Part shown: in pieces, positions 41,933 to 49,775 of the stretch
Numbering within the stretch: the stretch's first letter is position 1
Layout of the letters: every line of letters starts with the position of its first letter
DNA from: Streptomyces caeruleatus
GTDB lineage: Bacteria > Actinomycetota > Actinomycetes > Streptomycetales > Streptomycetaceae
NCBI RefSeq assembly: GCF_001514235.1
Contig: NZ_KQ948927.1
Coordinates: 586,474-650,473 of the forward strand
DNA length: 64,000 nt
Direction: 5' to 3'
Made by a program: the position numbers and the translations under genes
The notes under the pieces: model-generated
Seen by the model: only the letters and a program-made list of their open reading frames with translations
Databases searched by the model: none
Told to the model about the DNA's origin: nothing

Positions 41933-42592
41933 ATGGAGGCGATACGGCCCGTGGCCCGGACCCTGCTGAGGGACCGGGCGTACGAAGCGATCCGCGACGC
42001 CATCGTCGCCGGGGAGATCGAGCCCGGCGCGGTGGTGCGGGACGCCGATCTCGCGGAGCGGCTCGGGCTGTCGCGGGCGCCGGTGCGCGAGGCGTTCTCG
42101 CGGCTCGTGGACGAGGGGCTGCTGGAGAGCAAGCCGCAGAGCTACACGCGGGTGACTCCGGTCGTGGCCGCCGACGTACGGGACGCCGCCGCCGTGGTCG
42201 GCGCCATGCACGAGCTGGTGACACGGGTCGCCGTGTCCCGGCTGACGGCCGCGGACGTGGAGATCATGCGCGCCGCGAACGACCGCTTCGCCGCCGCCGT
42301 CGCGTCCGGCGCGGTGGACCTCGCGCTACGGGCCGACGACGAACTGCACGACGTACTGGTCCGGGTGAGCGGCAACCGCGCGGCCGCCGCCACCGTCGCC
42401 CGCTACACCCCGCTCATCCGCCGCCTGGAGCGCCGGCGCTTCGGCGAGGGCGGGACCTGCCGCTCGGCCGGGCTCCATGAACGGTTGATCGAGGCGTGCG
42501 CCGCCGCTGACGTGGACCGGGCGGTCCGGGTCACCGCGGAGATCTGGCGCACCCTCGCCGACCTGGCCGACTCCGACCGACCGACGCCGTGA
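41933..42592 (+). CDS. GntR-family (FCD) transcriptional regulator
   Basis: A 219-residue FadR-type regulator: winged helix in residues about 10-75 (RDRAYEAIRDAIVAGEIEPG, ADLAERLGLSRAPVREAFSR) and a helical FCD domain with metal-binding-type residues (DDELHDVLV, HERLIEACAA). It overlaps the ACC deaminase frame closely (17 bases apart by the chosen start), so it probably controls that gene. The gene starts with ATG 22 bases after TTGACA (41911-41916). Confidence 0.92.
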   Translation: MEAIRPVARTLLRDRAYEAIRDAIVAGEIEPGAVVRDADLAERLGLSRAPVREAFSRLVDEGLLESKPQSYTRVTPVVAADVRDAAAVVGAMHELVTRVAVSRLTAADVEIMRAANDRFAAAVASGAVDLALRADDELHDVLVRVSGNRAAAATVARYTPLIRRLERRRFGEGGTCRSAGLHERLIEACAAADVDRAVRVTAEIWRTLADLADSDRPTP

Positions 42593-42609
42593 CCCTGTGG
42601 AGGCGCCCC

Positions 42610-43626
42610 ATGTCCCTCTCTTCCTATGAGCGTTACCCCCTCCTCTTCGGCCCGTCCCCCGTGCACCCCTTGGAGCGCCTGACCGCGCACCTCGGCGGCG
42701 CCTCCCTCTGGGCCAAGCGCGAGGACTGCAACTCCGGTGTCGCGTACGGCGGGAACAAGACCCGCAAGCTGGAGTACCTGGTCGCCGATGCCCTGGCCAA
42801 GGGCTGTGACACCCTCGTCTCGATCGGTGGCGTGCAGTCCAACCACACCCGCCAGGTCGCCGCCGTCGCCGCCCGCGCGGGCCTCAAGTGCGTTCTGGTC
42901 CAGGAGAGTTGGGTGGACTGGCCCGACTCCGTGTACGACAAGGTCGGCAACATCCTCGTCAGCCGTCTCGCCGGCGCCGACGTACGCCTGGTGCGGGCCG
43001 GGTTCGGGATCGGCTTCAAGGAGAGCTGGGAGCAGGCCCTCAGCGAGGTCGAGGAGTCGGGCGGCAAGCCGTACGCCATCCCGGCCGGCGCCTCCGACCA
43101 CCCGCTCGGCGGACTGGGCTTCGCCGGCTGGGCCTACGAGGTCGCCGAACAGGAACGGGAGCTGGGCGTCTTCTTCGACACGGTGATCGTGTGCTCGGTC
43201 ACCGGCTCCACCCAGGCCGGCATGGTCGCCGGCTTCGCCGCCCTGGAGGAAGCGGGCGCCCGACCGCGCCGCGTCCTCGGCATCGACGCCTCCGCCAAGC
43301 CCGCCACCACCCGCGCGCAGATCGCCCGGATCGCTCACAATACTGCTCAACTCATCGGCGTCAAACGCGAGTTGACCGAAGCCGACATCGAGCTCGACGA
43401 CCGGTACCACGCCGGCACCTACGGCATCCCGGACGAGACGACCCTCCAGGCCATGCGCCTCGCGGCCAGGACAGAGGGCATGGTCACCGACCCCGTGTAC
43501 GAGGGCAAGTCGATGGCCGCGATGATCGACCTGGTCGGCCGGGGGGAGATCGGACGGGACTCGACCGCGCTGTACGCCCACCTCGGCGGCCAGCCGGCGC
43601 TGAACGCGTACAGCGCGCTGTTCTGA
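42610..43626 (+). CDS. acdS: 1-aminocyclopropane-1-carboxylate deaminase
   Basis: PLP enzyme of the tryptophan-synthase beta fold that opens ACC, the plant ethylene precursor, to 2-oxobutanoate and ammonia. The 338-residue length is typical. The PLP lysine is in YGGNKTRKLEYL, the nucleophile region is SIGGVQSNHTRQVAAVAA, and the discriminating residues of true ACC deaminases are visible: Tyr-Glu in DPVYEGKSM and Leu in AHLGGQPAL (D-cysteine desulfhydrases have other residues there). ATG 42610 is preceded by GGAGG. This suggests life in contact with plant roots; ACC can also serve as nitrogen source. Confidence 0.9.
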   Translation: MSLSSYERYPLLFGPSPVHPLERLTAHLGGASLWAKREDCNSGVAYGGNKTRKLEYLVADALAKGCDTLVSIGGVQSNHTRQVAAVAARAGLKCVLVQESWVDWPDSVYDKVGNILVSRLAGADVRLVRAGFGIGFKESWEQALSEVEESGGKPYAIPAGASDHPLGGLGFAGWAYEVAEQERELGVFFDTVIVCSVTGSTQAGMVAGFAALEEAGARPRRVLGIDASAKPATTRAQIARIAHNTAQLIGVKRELTEADIELDDRYHAGTYGIPDETTLQAMRLAARTEGMVTDPVYEGKSMAAMIDLVGRGEIGRDSTALYAHLGGQPALNAYSALF

Positions 43627-43639
43627 CCGGTGGGGGCGC

Positions 43640-44068
43640 CCCGCAAGGGGCGCGGGGAACTGCGCGAGCAGCCGCGATGGTGCCGCACGCGATTGACGGT
43701 CTTTTGTGTGGCTCGTTGAGTGGGGCGTTGGGGTGCCCGGTCGGGGGCCTGGGAGGGGGCGCGGGGAACTGTGCGAGCAGCCGCGATGGTGCCGCACGCG
43801 GTTGACGGTCTTTTGTGTGGCTCGTCGAGTGGGGCGTTGGGGTGCCCGGTCGGGGGGCCTGCGAGGGGGCGTGGGGAACTGTGCGAGCAGCCGCGATGGT
43901 GCCGCACGCGGTTGACGGTCTTTTGTGTGGCTCGTCGAGTGGGGCGTTGGGGTGCCCGGTCGGGGGGCCTGCGAGGGGGCGCGGGGAACTGCGCGAGCAG
44001 CCACGATGGCGCCGCACACGACCGACGACCCTTGCGCGGCCCGCCGAGCGGAGCGCTAAGGTGCCCCC
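43640..44068. repeat. 110-bp tandem repeat array, about four units
   Basis: Units start at GCGGGGAACTG at 43652, 43761, 43871 and 43981 (periods 109, 110, 110). Each holds the dispersed GGGGCGCGGGGAACTG element, GATGGTGCCGCAC, TTGACGGTCTTTTGTGTGGC and GGGGTGCCCGGTCGGGGG. The fourth unit is diverged and runs into the LacI gene, where TAAGGT replaces TGGGGT. No coding function is supported; the repeated open frames on both strands simply mirror the array. Confidence 0.93.
44057..44062 (+). promoter_or_regulatory. Candidate minus-10 box for a leaderless LacI-gene transcript
   Basis: TAAGGT fits TANNNT and ends seven bases before the GTG at 44069, which would give a leaderless mRNA; no Shine-Dalgarno sequence is seen. 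It lies in the diverged fourth unit of the tandem array. Confidence 0.45.
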
Positions 44069-45106
44069 GTGCGGGCGGACGATCAGCAGTGGGAGACGAG
44101 TGTCGAGCGGCCTGACGGCACGCGCCGCCGGGCCACGATCCACGACGTCGCGAAGCTGGCCGGAGTGTCACGGCAGACGGTCTCCCGCGCGGTCAACGAC
44201 AAGGGCGAGATCGACCCGGCCACCAAGGAACGGGTGCTGGAGGCGGCCCGGCTGCTGGACTACCGGCCGAGCCGTTTCGCGCGCGGCATGGTGCAGAAGG
44301 GCGCCGTGACGGCCGGTCTGGTGATCCCGGATCTGATGAACCCCTTCTTCCCCGAGGTGGCCGCCGGTGTTCTGGAGGCGGCCGAGCAGCGGGGCTGGCA
44401 GGTGGTGATGTGGGACTCCCGCATCGACGAGGCCCGGGAGCGGGACGCGCTCGACGTGCTGTCCCACCAGGCCGATGCCATCGTCGGCTACTTCAGGAGC
44501 CCGGACGACGTGCTGGCCCGGCACCTGGGAGGTGTACCGCTGGTGTTGCTGGAGCGCGGCCCGCAGCAGACCCGTTTCGCGGCCGTGGGCATCGACGCCG
44601 CCGCCGGCCTCGAACAGGGCATGGCCCATCTGGTGGGCGCGGGGCATCGCAGGATCGGCATGCTGGACGGGGTGCACGGGCCCGGCCCGCGCAGGGCGGC
44701 CTTCCTGGAGCAGGTCCGGCGCTACGGTCTGCCGGTCGACGACAGCTGGATCGCGCTGTGTGCCGAGCACAGCGTGGCCGGGGGCGAGGCCGCCATGGAG
44801 CGACTGCTGAACGCCTGCCCCGACGTCACCGCCGTCTTCGGCTTCAACGACCTGATCGCGGTCGGCGCCATGCGCGTCGCCCGGCGCCGGGGCCGACGGG
44901 TGCCGGAGGATCTGGCCGTCCTGGGCTTCGACGGCCTGTCGCTGGGCGAGCTGGTGGAGCCCGCCCTGACTACCCTGCATATCGACAAACGGCGGCTGGG
45001 ACGGCTGGCCGTCGAACAGGTCGCCCGCCTACGCGCAGGCGAGGAACCGCTGCGGGGCGCCGACGCCTGGGTGGTCCCCGAGCTGGTGGTGCGGACGTCG
45101 GCCTGA
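44069..45106 (+). CDS. LacI-family transcriptional regulator
   Basis: A 345-residue regulator from GTG 44069. The LacI helix-turn-helix and hinge occupy residues about 22-75 (TIHDVAKLAGVSRQTVSRAV, ERVLEAARLLDYRPSRFARG), followed by the periplasmic-binding-protein-like effector domain (TAGLVIPDLMNPFFPEVAAG, VTAVFGFNDLIAVGAMRVAR, LAVLGFDGLSLGELVEPALT). It probably responds to a sugar. The adjacent permease remnant suggests it once controlled a sugar ABC importer that has been lost here. Confidence 0.92.
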   Translation: MRADDQQWETSVERPDGTRRRATIHDVAKLAGVSRQTVSRAVNDKGEIDPATKERVLEAARLLDYRPSRFARGMVQKGAVTAGLVIPDLMNPFFPEVAAGVLEAAEQRGWQVVMWDSRIDEARERDALDVLSHQADAIVGYFRSPDDVLARHLGGVPLVLLERGPQQTRFAAVGIDAAAGLEQGMAHLVGAGHRRIGMLDGVHGPGPRRAAFLEQVRRYGLPVDDSWIALCAEHSVAGGEAAMERLLNACPDVTAVFGFNDLIAVGAMRVARRRGRRVPEDLAVLGFDGLSLGELVEPALTTLHIDKRRLGRLAVEQVARLRAGEEPLRGADAWVVPELVVRTSA

Positions 45107-45247
45107 GTCCGGGCACGCCTCGCGGCAGGGCTGGTGCTTCGACTTGAGGCCCGGGAGCCGGGTACGCCCCGACGTGCCGCAATTGCCTTTCCTCCGGCCC
45201 GGATACTCGACGGCAATGTTCACGTGCATGCTCACGGACTCTCGCGA

Positions 45248-45352
45248 ATGAGGGCGGGGGCGTTGACGAGCGTGATCCCGTTGGTCGTCGTGTTCCTGAT
45301 CGGGGCGCGGCACTTCTTGCGGGACCTGGCGGCGGGGGCGACGAAGATGTGA
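45248..45352 (+). pseudogene. C-terminal remnant of a MalG-type ABC permease
   Basis: Codons 45248-45352 read LTSVIPLVVVFLIGARHFLR DLAAGATKM, which closely matches the last transmembrane helix and conserved tail (…FxxxRxFxxGLxAGAxK) of MalG-family sugar permeases, as seen in the two intact permeases of this window. Nothing of the other 250 residues remains upstream, and the preceding codons are unrelated. It is best read as the leftover of a deletion next to the LacI regulator. Confidence 0.65.
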
Positions 45353-45403
45353 GCCCTCCGCAGGAGAGATCTCCCCGCATGTGAGCCCTCCCGAATACAC
45401 GCC

Positions 45404-45428
45404 GGGCGCCCCTTCGACCGGGGCGCCC
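45404..45428 (-). terminator. Hairpin downstream of the TerD-family gene
   Basis: GGGCGCCCC and GGGGCGCCC form a perfect 9-bp stem with a seven-base loop, 28 bases after the TerD-family stop. There is no T run, as is common for actinobacterial terminators. Confidence 0.6.
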
Positions 45429-45455
45429 TGGACGTCGTGCCGCGGACTCGGGTTT

Positions 45456-46685
45456 CTACAGCGCCTGGGCCGCCGGCTTCACCATGCCCCGCACCGTGCG
45501 GGACTTCACGAAGTCGCCCATGGCCGTCATCTCCCACTCACCGGAGAACTGCTTGATCAGCTTGGCCATCATCACGCCCGTCTGGGCCTCGGCGTTGGTC
45601 AGGTCGAAGCGGACGAGTTCCTCGCCGGAGGCGGCGTCGATCAGCCGGCAGTACGCCTTGGCGACCTCGGTGAACTTCTGGCCGGAGAACGAGTTGACCG
45701 TGAAGACGAGTCCGGTGACCTCCTGGGGGAGGCGCCCGAGGTCGACGGTGATGACCTCGTCGTCCCCGCCGCCCTCGCCGGTGAGGTTGTCGCCGGAGTG
45801 ACGGATCGCGCCCTGCACGATCTGGAGCTTGCCGAAGTAGCAGCTGTCGATGTGGTTGCGCTGCGGGCCGTAGGCGATGACCGAGGCGTCCAGGTCGATG
45901 TCCTTGCCGCGGTACGCCGGCTCCCAGCCGAGGCCCATCTTGACCTGGGAGAGCAGGGGGCGGCCGCCCTTGACGAGGGACACGGTCTGGTTCTTCTGGA
46001 GGCTGACGCGGCCCTTGTCGAGGTTGATCTTCCCGGCGCCGGGCGCGGGGGGCGCGGGGGGCGCGGGCGGCGCGGGCGGGGCCGGGGGAGCGGCGGGGGC
46101 CTGGGGCGCCGGGGGAGTGACCGGGGGCTGCATGGTGGGCTGAGGTGGGGCGGCGGGGGCCGCGGGGGTGGCGGCCGGGGCCGGTTCCTCGACCGTGACG
46201 CCGAAGTCGGTGGCGATGCCGGCCAGGCCGTTGGCGTAGCCCTGGCCGACCGCGCGGGCCTTCCAGGCGCCGTTGCGCAGGTAGACCTCGACGATCACCA
46301 GTGCCGTCTCGGTGCCGAGCTGCGGGGGTGTGAAGGTGGCCAGGACGCTGTTGTCGTCCGCGTTACGGATGGTGGCGGTCGGTTCGATGCCCTGGAAGGT
46401 CTGGCCGGCGGCGTCCGGGCTGGCGGTGACGACGATCTTCTCGATGCCGGGGGGTACGGCCGCGGTGTCGACCGTGATCGCGTCGGGGCTGGTGCCGCCG
46501 CCCGAGCGGTAGGTCACGCCCGGGCCCTGGGGCTGGTTGTAGAAGATGAAGTCGTCGTCGGAGCGCACCTTGCCGTCGGCGGTGAGCAGCAGGCCCGATA
46601 CGTCGAGCCGCACCGGGGCGGCGACGTCCACCGTCACGCGCGCGGCGGGGAGAGGGATGTTCGAGCCGGGGGTCATAGCTGTCAT
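45456..46685 (-). CDS. tellurium-resistance TerD-family protein with two TerD domains
   Basis: A 409-residue cytoplasmic protein. The first TerD-type domain (residues about 1-170) shows SDDDFIFYNQPQGPGVTY and VVPPGIEKI-like calcium-binding features, a Pro/Ala linker (PPAPPAPPAPPAPPAPG) follows, and a second domain (about 245-409) includes LSQVKMGLGWEPAYRGKDID, SGDNLTGEGGGDDEVI and FDLTNAEAQTGVMMAKL. TerD proteins bind calcium and act in stress or membrane-linked complexes; phage or tellurite resistance is known for the ter operon, but this gene is solitary. An ATG nine bases further in (46676) is equally possible. Confidence 0.9.
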   Translation of the reverse strand: MTAMTPGSNIPLPAARVTVDVAAPVRLDVSGLLLTADGKVRSDDDFIFYNQPQGPGVTYRSGGGTSPDAITVDTAAVPPGIEKIVVTASPDAAGQTFQGIEPTATIRNADDNSVLATFTPPQLGTETALVIVEVYLRNGAWKARAVGQGYANGLAGIATDFGVTVEEPAPAATPAAPAAPPQPTMQPPVTPPAPQAPAAPPAPPAPPAPPAPPAPGAGKINLDKGRVSLQKNQTVSLVKGGRPLLSQVKMGLGWEPAYRGKDIDLDASVIAYGPQRNHIDSCYFGKLQIVQGAIRHSGDNLTGEGGGDDEVITVDLGRLPQEVTGLVFTVNSFSGQKFTEVAKAYCRLIDAASGEELVRFDLTNAEAQTGVMMAKLIKQFSGEWEMTAMGDFVKSRTVRGMVKPAAQAL

Positions 46686-46759
46686 GCCGGGTGAACGAGC
46701 GGGGGCGTTTTACCGTTCCCTTACCTGGCGACCATTTGGCGGATGCGGCCCGGCGAGGC

Positions 46760-46995
46760 AAGCCCAACGTTTCTCGCCCCCGCCGCCCCTACCCGTCCCA
46801 TCCCTGGGAGCTCCGCCCCCAGACCCCCTGATCGGCCCTCCGGGCCTCGTCCTCAACGCCGGACGGGCTGAAGGGCCTAAAGGGGCGCGGGGAACTGCGC
46901 GACCAGCCCGCACCGGGGCCGCACCCGGAGGACGACCCGGGGTCGAAGGGGCGGAGCCCCTGGGGATGGGATGGGTAGGGGCGGCAGGGGCGGAG
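46760..46995. repeat. Dispersed intergenic element with near-perfect terminal inverted arms
   Basis: CCGCCCCTACCCGTCCCATC (near 46783) is matched in inverse by GATGGGATGGGTAGGGGCGG (near 46970), 21 of 22 bases. Between them are GGGGGCGGAGC-type hairpins, CCTCGTCCTCAACGCCGGAC and the GGGGCGCGGGGAACTGCGCG element. It fills the gap between the TerD-family gene and the end of the polyol dehydrogenase gene; I see no gene in it. Confidence 0.75.
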
Positions 46996-46999
46996 GAGC

Positions 47000-47989
47000 C
47001 TACGGGACCACCACGATCTTGCGGCCGACCCCCGATGCGAACTGTTCGAGGGCCTGCGGGTACCGCTCCAGCGGGATCCGGTCGCTGATGAAGATCTCCG
47101 GGTCCAGGACCCCGTTCGCGAACAACTCCGCCGCCCGCTCGAAGCTGTGGAGGACGGCCATGGAGCCCGTGATGGTGATCTCCTGGTTGTAGATGCGGTA
47201 CGGGTCGATCGTCACGCGGGTCGAGTAGTCGGCCACCCCGAACTGGAGGAAGGTCCCGGCCTTGGCCACCCGGTCCAGGCCGTCCTGGATCGCGGCCGCG
47301 TTGCCGGTGGCGTCGACGACGAGGTCCCAGCCCTGGGGACGGTCCAGTTCGTCGGGGTCGGCGGCGGATGCCGAGACGCCGAGCCGGCGTGCCGTCTCCA
47401 GACGGGCGGGGTTCACGTCCACCACGTCCACGCTCGCCGCCCCCGTCCGCTTGGCGAGCTCCAGCATCATCAGGCCCATCGTGCCGGACCCGTAGATGAG
47501 GACGTGGGCGCCGAGGCGGGACTGGAGGACGTCGTAGCCGCGGACCGCGCAGGACAGGGGCTCGACCAGGGCCGCGTCCTGGGTGCGGACGTGCTCGGGG
47601 AGCCGTACGCAGTTCGCCACCGGGGCCACCGCGTACTGCGCGGCGCCTCCGGCCGTGGTCACGCCGATCGCCGCCCAGCGTTCGCAGAGGTTGTTGTGGC
47701 CCGTACGGCAGTAGCGGCACTCGTAGCAGTACAACGACGGGTCGACCGCCACCCGGTCGCCGACCGACAGCTCCGTGACCTGGGTGCCGACCCCGACCAC
47801 CTCGCCCGCGAACTCGTGTCCGGGCACGATCGGCAGCTTGGGCGCGAACTCGCCCTGGAGGATGTGCAGATCGGTGCCGCACAGGCCGCAGGCCGCGACC
47901 TCGACGACGACCTCGCGCGGGCCGGGTGTCGGGTCGGGGACCTCGGCGACGACTGCCTTGCCCACGGACTCGATGACGGCGGCCTTCAT
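47000..47989 (-). CDS. zinc-dependent medium-chain dehydrogenase (polyol type)
   Basis: A 329-residue alcohol/polyol dehydrogenase. The catalytic zinc region CGLCGTDLHILQGEF and HEF.GEV are at residues about 36-65, the four-cysteine structural zinc site is CYECRYCRTGHNNLC (about 90-105), and the NAD(P) fold starts IYGSGTMGLMMLELA. The start ATG 47989 overlaps the permease stop (ATGA). Being the last gene of a polyol ABC transporter operon, it probably oxidises the imported polyol (sorbitol, arabitol or similar) to a ketose. A dispersed element follows the stop. Confidence 0.9.
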   Translation of the reverse strand: MKAAVIESVGKAVVAEVPDPTPGPREVVVEVAACGLCGTDLHILQGEFAPKLPIVPGHEFAGEVVGVGTQVTELSVGDRVAVDPSLYCYECRYCRTGHNNLCERWAAIGVTTAGGAAQYAVAPVANCVRLPEHVRTQDAALVEPLSCAVRGYDVLQSRLGAHVLIYGSGTMGLMMLELAKRTGAASVDVVDVNPARLETARRLGVSASAADPDELDRPQGWDLVVDATGNAAAIQDGLDRVAKAGTFLQFGVADYSTRVTIDPYRIYNQEITITGSMAVLHSFERAAELFANGVLDPEIFISDRIPLERYPQALEQFASGVGRKIVVVP

Positions 47990-48840
47990 TTCACGGCTCC
48001 CAACGACAGGCCCTGGACCAGCTTGTCCTGGGCGGCGAACCCCGCGGCGAGCACCGGCAGGGAGATGGCGAGCGACGCGGCGCACACCTTCGCCAGGAAC
48101 AGGCCCTGGCTGGTGATGAAGCCGGTCAGGAAGACGGGGGCTGTCTCCGCCACCACGCCGGTCAGCACGCGGGCGAACAGCAGCTCGTTCCAGCTGAAGA
48201 TGAAGCAGATGAGGGCCGTCGCGGCGATGCCCGGGAGGGCTATGGGGGCTACGACGCGGGTCAGGATCGTCGGTAGCTTCGCTCCGTCCACCCTCGCCGC
48301 CTCGATGATCGCGACCGGGATCTCGGCCAGGAAGGAGTGCATCATCCACACCGCGATCGGCAGGTTCATGGAGGTGTAGAGGATGACCAGCAGCCAGATG
48401 TTGTCGAGCATGTCCGTGTTCTTCGCGAACAGGTAGAGGGGCAGGAGGCCTGCCACGGCCGGCAGCATCTTCGTGGAGAGGAAGAAGAACAGGACGTCCG
48501 TCCACTTCTTCACCGGGCGGATCGACAACGCGTACGCCGCCGGGAGGGCCAGGACCAGGACGAACAGGGTCGACGCGAGCGACGCCACCGTCGAGTTGAT
48601 CAGCGCCGGCCAGGGGCTCGCGCCGCCGCCCGCGCCGAAGAACTCGCGGTAACCGTCCAGCGTCAGTGACGCGGCGAAGGACGGCGGGTTGGTCGCCGCG
48701 TCCTCCTCGGAGTGGAAGGACGTCAGGGCCATCCACGCGATCGGCAGGAAGAACAGGATGCCGAGCAGCCAGGCCACCAGGCCGAGGCCAACTCCCTTGC
48801 GGCGGCTGCGTGTTCCGAGTCGTACGGCTGCTGCACTCAT
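47986..48840 (-). CDS. carbohydrate ABC transporter permease (MalG type)
   Basis: A 284-residue inner-membrane permease with six helices. The EAA loop interacting with the ATPase reads EAARVDGAKLPTILTRVVAP, and the C-terminus FAAQDKLVQGLSLGAVK is the family tail. It overlaps its partner permease upstream and the dehydrogenase downstream by four bases each. It imports a polyol with the neighbouring permease and binding protein. Confidence 0.93.
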   Translation of the reverse strand: MSAAAVRLGTRSRRKGVGLGLVAWLLGILFFLPIAWMALTSFHSEEDAATNPPSFAASLTLDGYREFFGAGGGASPWPALINSTVASLASTLFVLVLALPAAYALSIRPVKKWTDVLFFFLSTKMLPAVAGLLPLYLFAKNTDMLDNIWLLVILYTSMNLPIAVWMMHSFLAEIPVAIIEAARVDGAKLPTILTRVVAPIALPGIAATALICFIFSWNELLFARVLTGVVAETAPVFLTGFITSQGLFLAKVCAASLAISLPVLAAGFAAQDKLVQGLSLGAVK

Positions 48841-49775
48841 GCGCGTGACGCCTCCTCGCGGAACAGGGACGACACCACGCGCAGCGCGAAGGTCGCGATG
48901 ATGATCGAGCCGATGACCACCAGGACGCCCGCGGCCGAGGCGAGGCCGTTCTCGTGGGCCTGGTAGAAGCTCTGGTAGACGGTGTAGGGGAGGTTCGCCG
49001 TGCCCAGGCCGCCGGATGTGATCGTGAAGACCGCGTCGAAGTTCTGGACGATGTAGATCGAGCCCAGCAGGGCGCCGAGTTCGAGGTAGCGGCGCAGGTG
49101 CGGGAGCGTGAGGTGGCGGAAGATCTGCCAGTCGCTCGCGCCGTCGACGCGCGCCGCCTCGATCTGCTCGTGGTCACGGCTCTGCAGGCCGGCCAGCAAA
49201 ATCAGCATCATGAACGGCGTCCACTGCCAGACCAGGGAGGCCTCGACCGCGAGGAGCGGCGTGTTGGAGATCCAGTCCGGCTGTGGGCCGCCCACATAGT
49301 GCAACAGCCCATTGAACAGGCCGTATTCAGGGTTGTAGAGCACATGTTTCCAGAGCAGGGCCGCCGCCACCGGGACCACCAGGAACGGGGCGATCAGCAG
49401 GGTGCGGACCACCCCGCGGCCCTTGAACCTGCGGTCCAGCAGCAGGGCGAGCACCAGGCCGATGACCAGGCTGGCCAGCACCACCGCGACCGTCAGCAGC
49501 ACGGTCGTCCAGACCGAGTGGCGCAGGTCGGCGTCGGTGAGGACCTCCTGGTAGTTGCCCAGGCCGGCGAACTTCCGGGCGTCCGGGTAGAGGGAGTTCC
49601 AGTCGAAGAACGAGATCACCAGCGTGGCCACGAACGGCAGCTGGGTCACCGCGATCATGAAGATCAGGGCGGGGAGCAAGGGGGCCCGGGTCGCCCAGGC
49701 GCGCAGCCGGGCGGAGGACGGACGGGTGGTGCGTACCGGAGTCGTGGCCACCGGGGCCGTGGTCGTCGCTGTCAT
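48837..49775 (-). CDS. sugar ABC transporter permease (MalF type)
   Basis: A 312-residue permease from ATG 49775 (MTATTTAPVATTPVRTTRPS), with six transmembrane helices after a polar N-terminus and the EAA loop QIEAARVDGASDWQIFRHLT. Residues such as FDWNSLYPDARKFAGLGNYQ open the first periplasmic loop. It overlaps the binding-protein gene (49772-49775) and the second permease. The upstream in-frame extension is antisense noise. Confidence 0.93.
   Translation of the reverse strand: MTATTTAPVATTPVRTTRPSSARLRAWATRAPLLPALIFMIAVTQLPFVATLVISFFDWNSLYPDARKFAGLGNYQEVLTDADLRHSVWTTVLLTVAVVLASLVIGLVLALLLDRRFKGRGVVRTLLIAPFLVVPVAAALLWKHVLYNPEYGLFNGLLHYVGGPQPDWISNTPLLAVEASLVWQWTPFMMLILLAGLQSRDHEQIEAARVDGASDWQIFRHLTLPHLRRYLELGALLGSIYIVQNFDAVFTITSGGLGTANLPYTVYQSFYQAHENGLASAAGVLVVIGSIIIATFALRVVSSLFREEASRA

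Noticed and set aside
43419..44171. Proteins with repeated PTGHPNAPLDEPHKRPS-like units
   Set aside because: They are the translation of the 110-bp tandem DNA array in an unsupported frame, with no start or codon bias in favour of coding.
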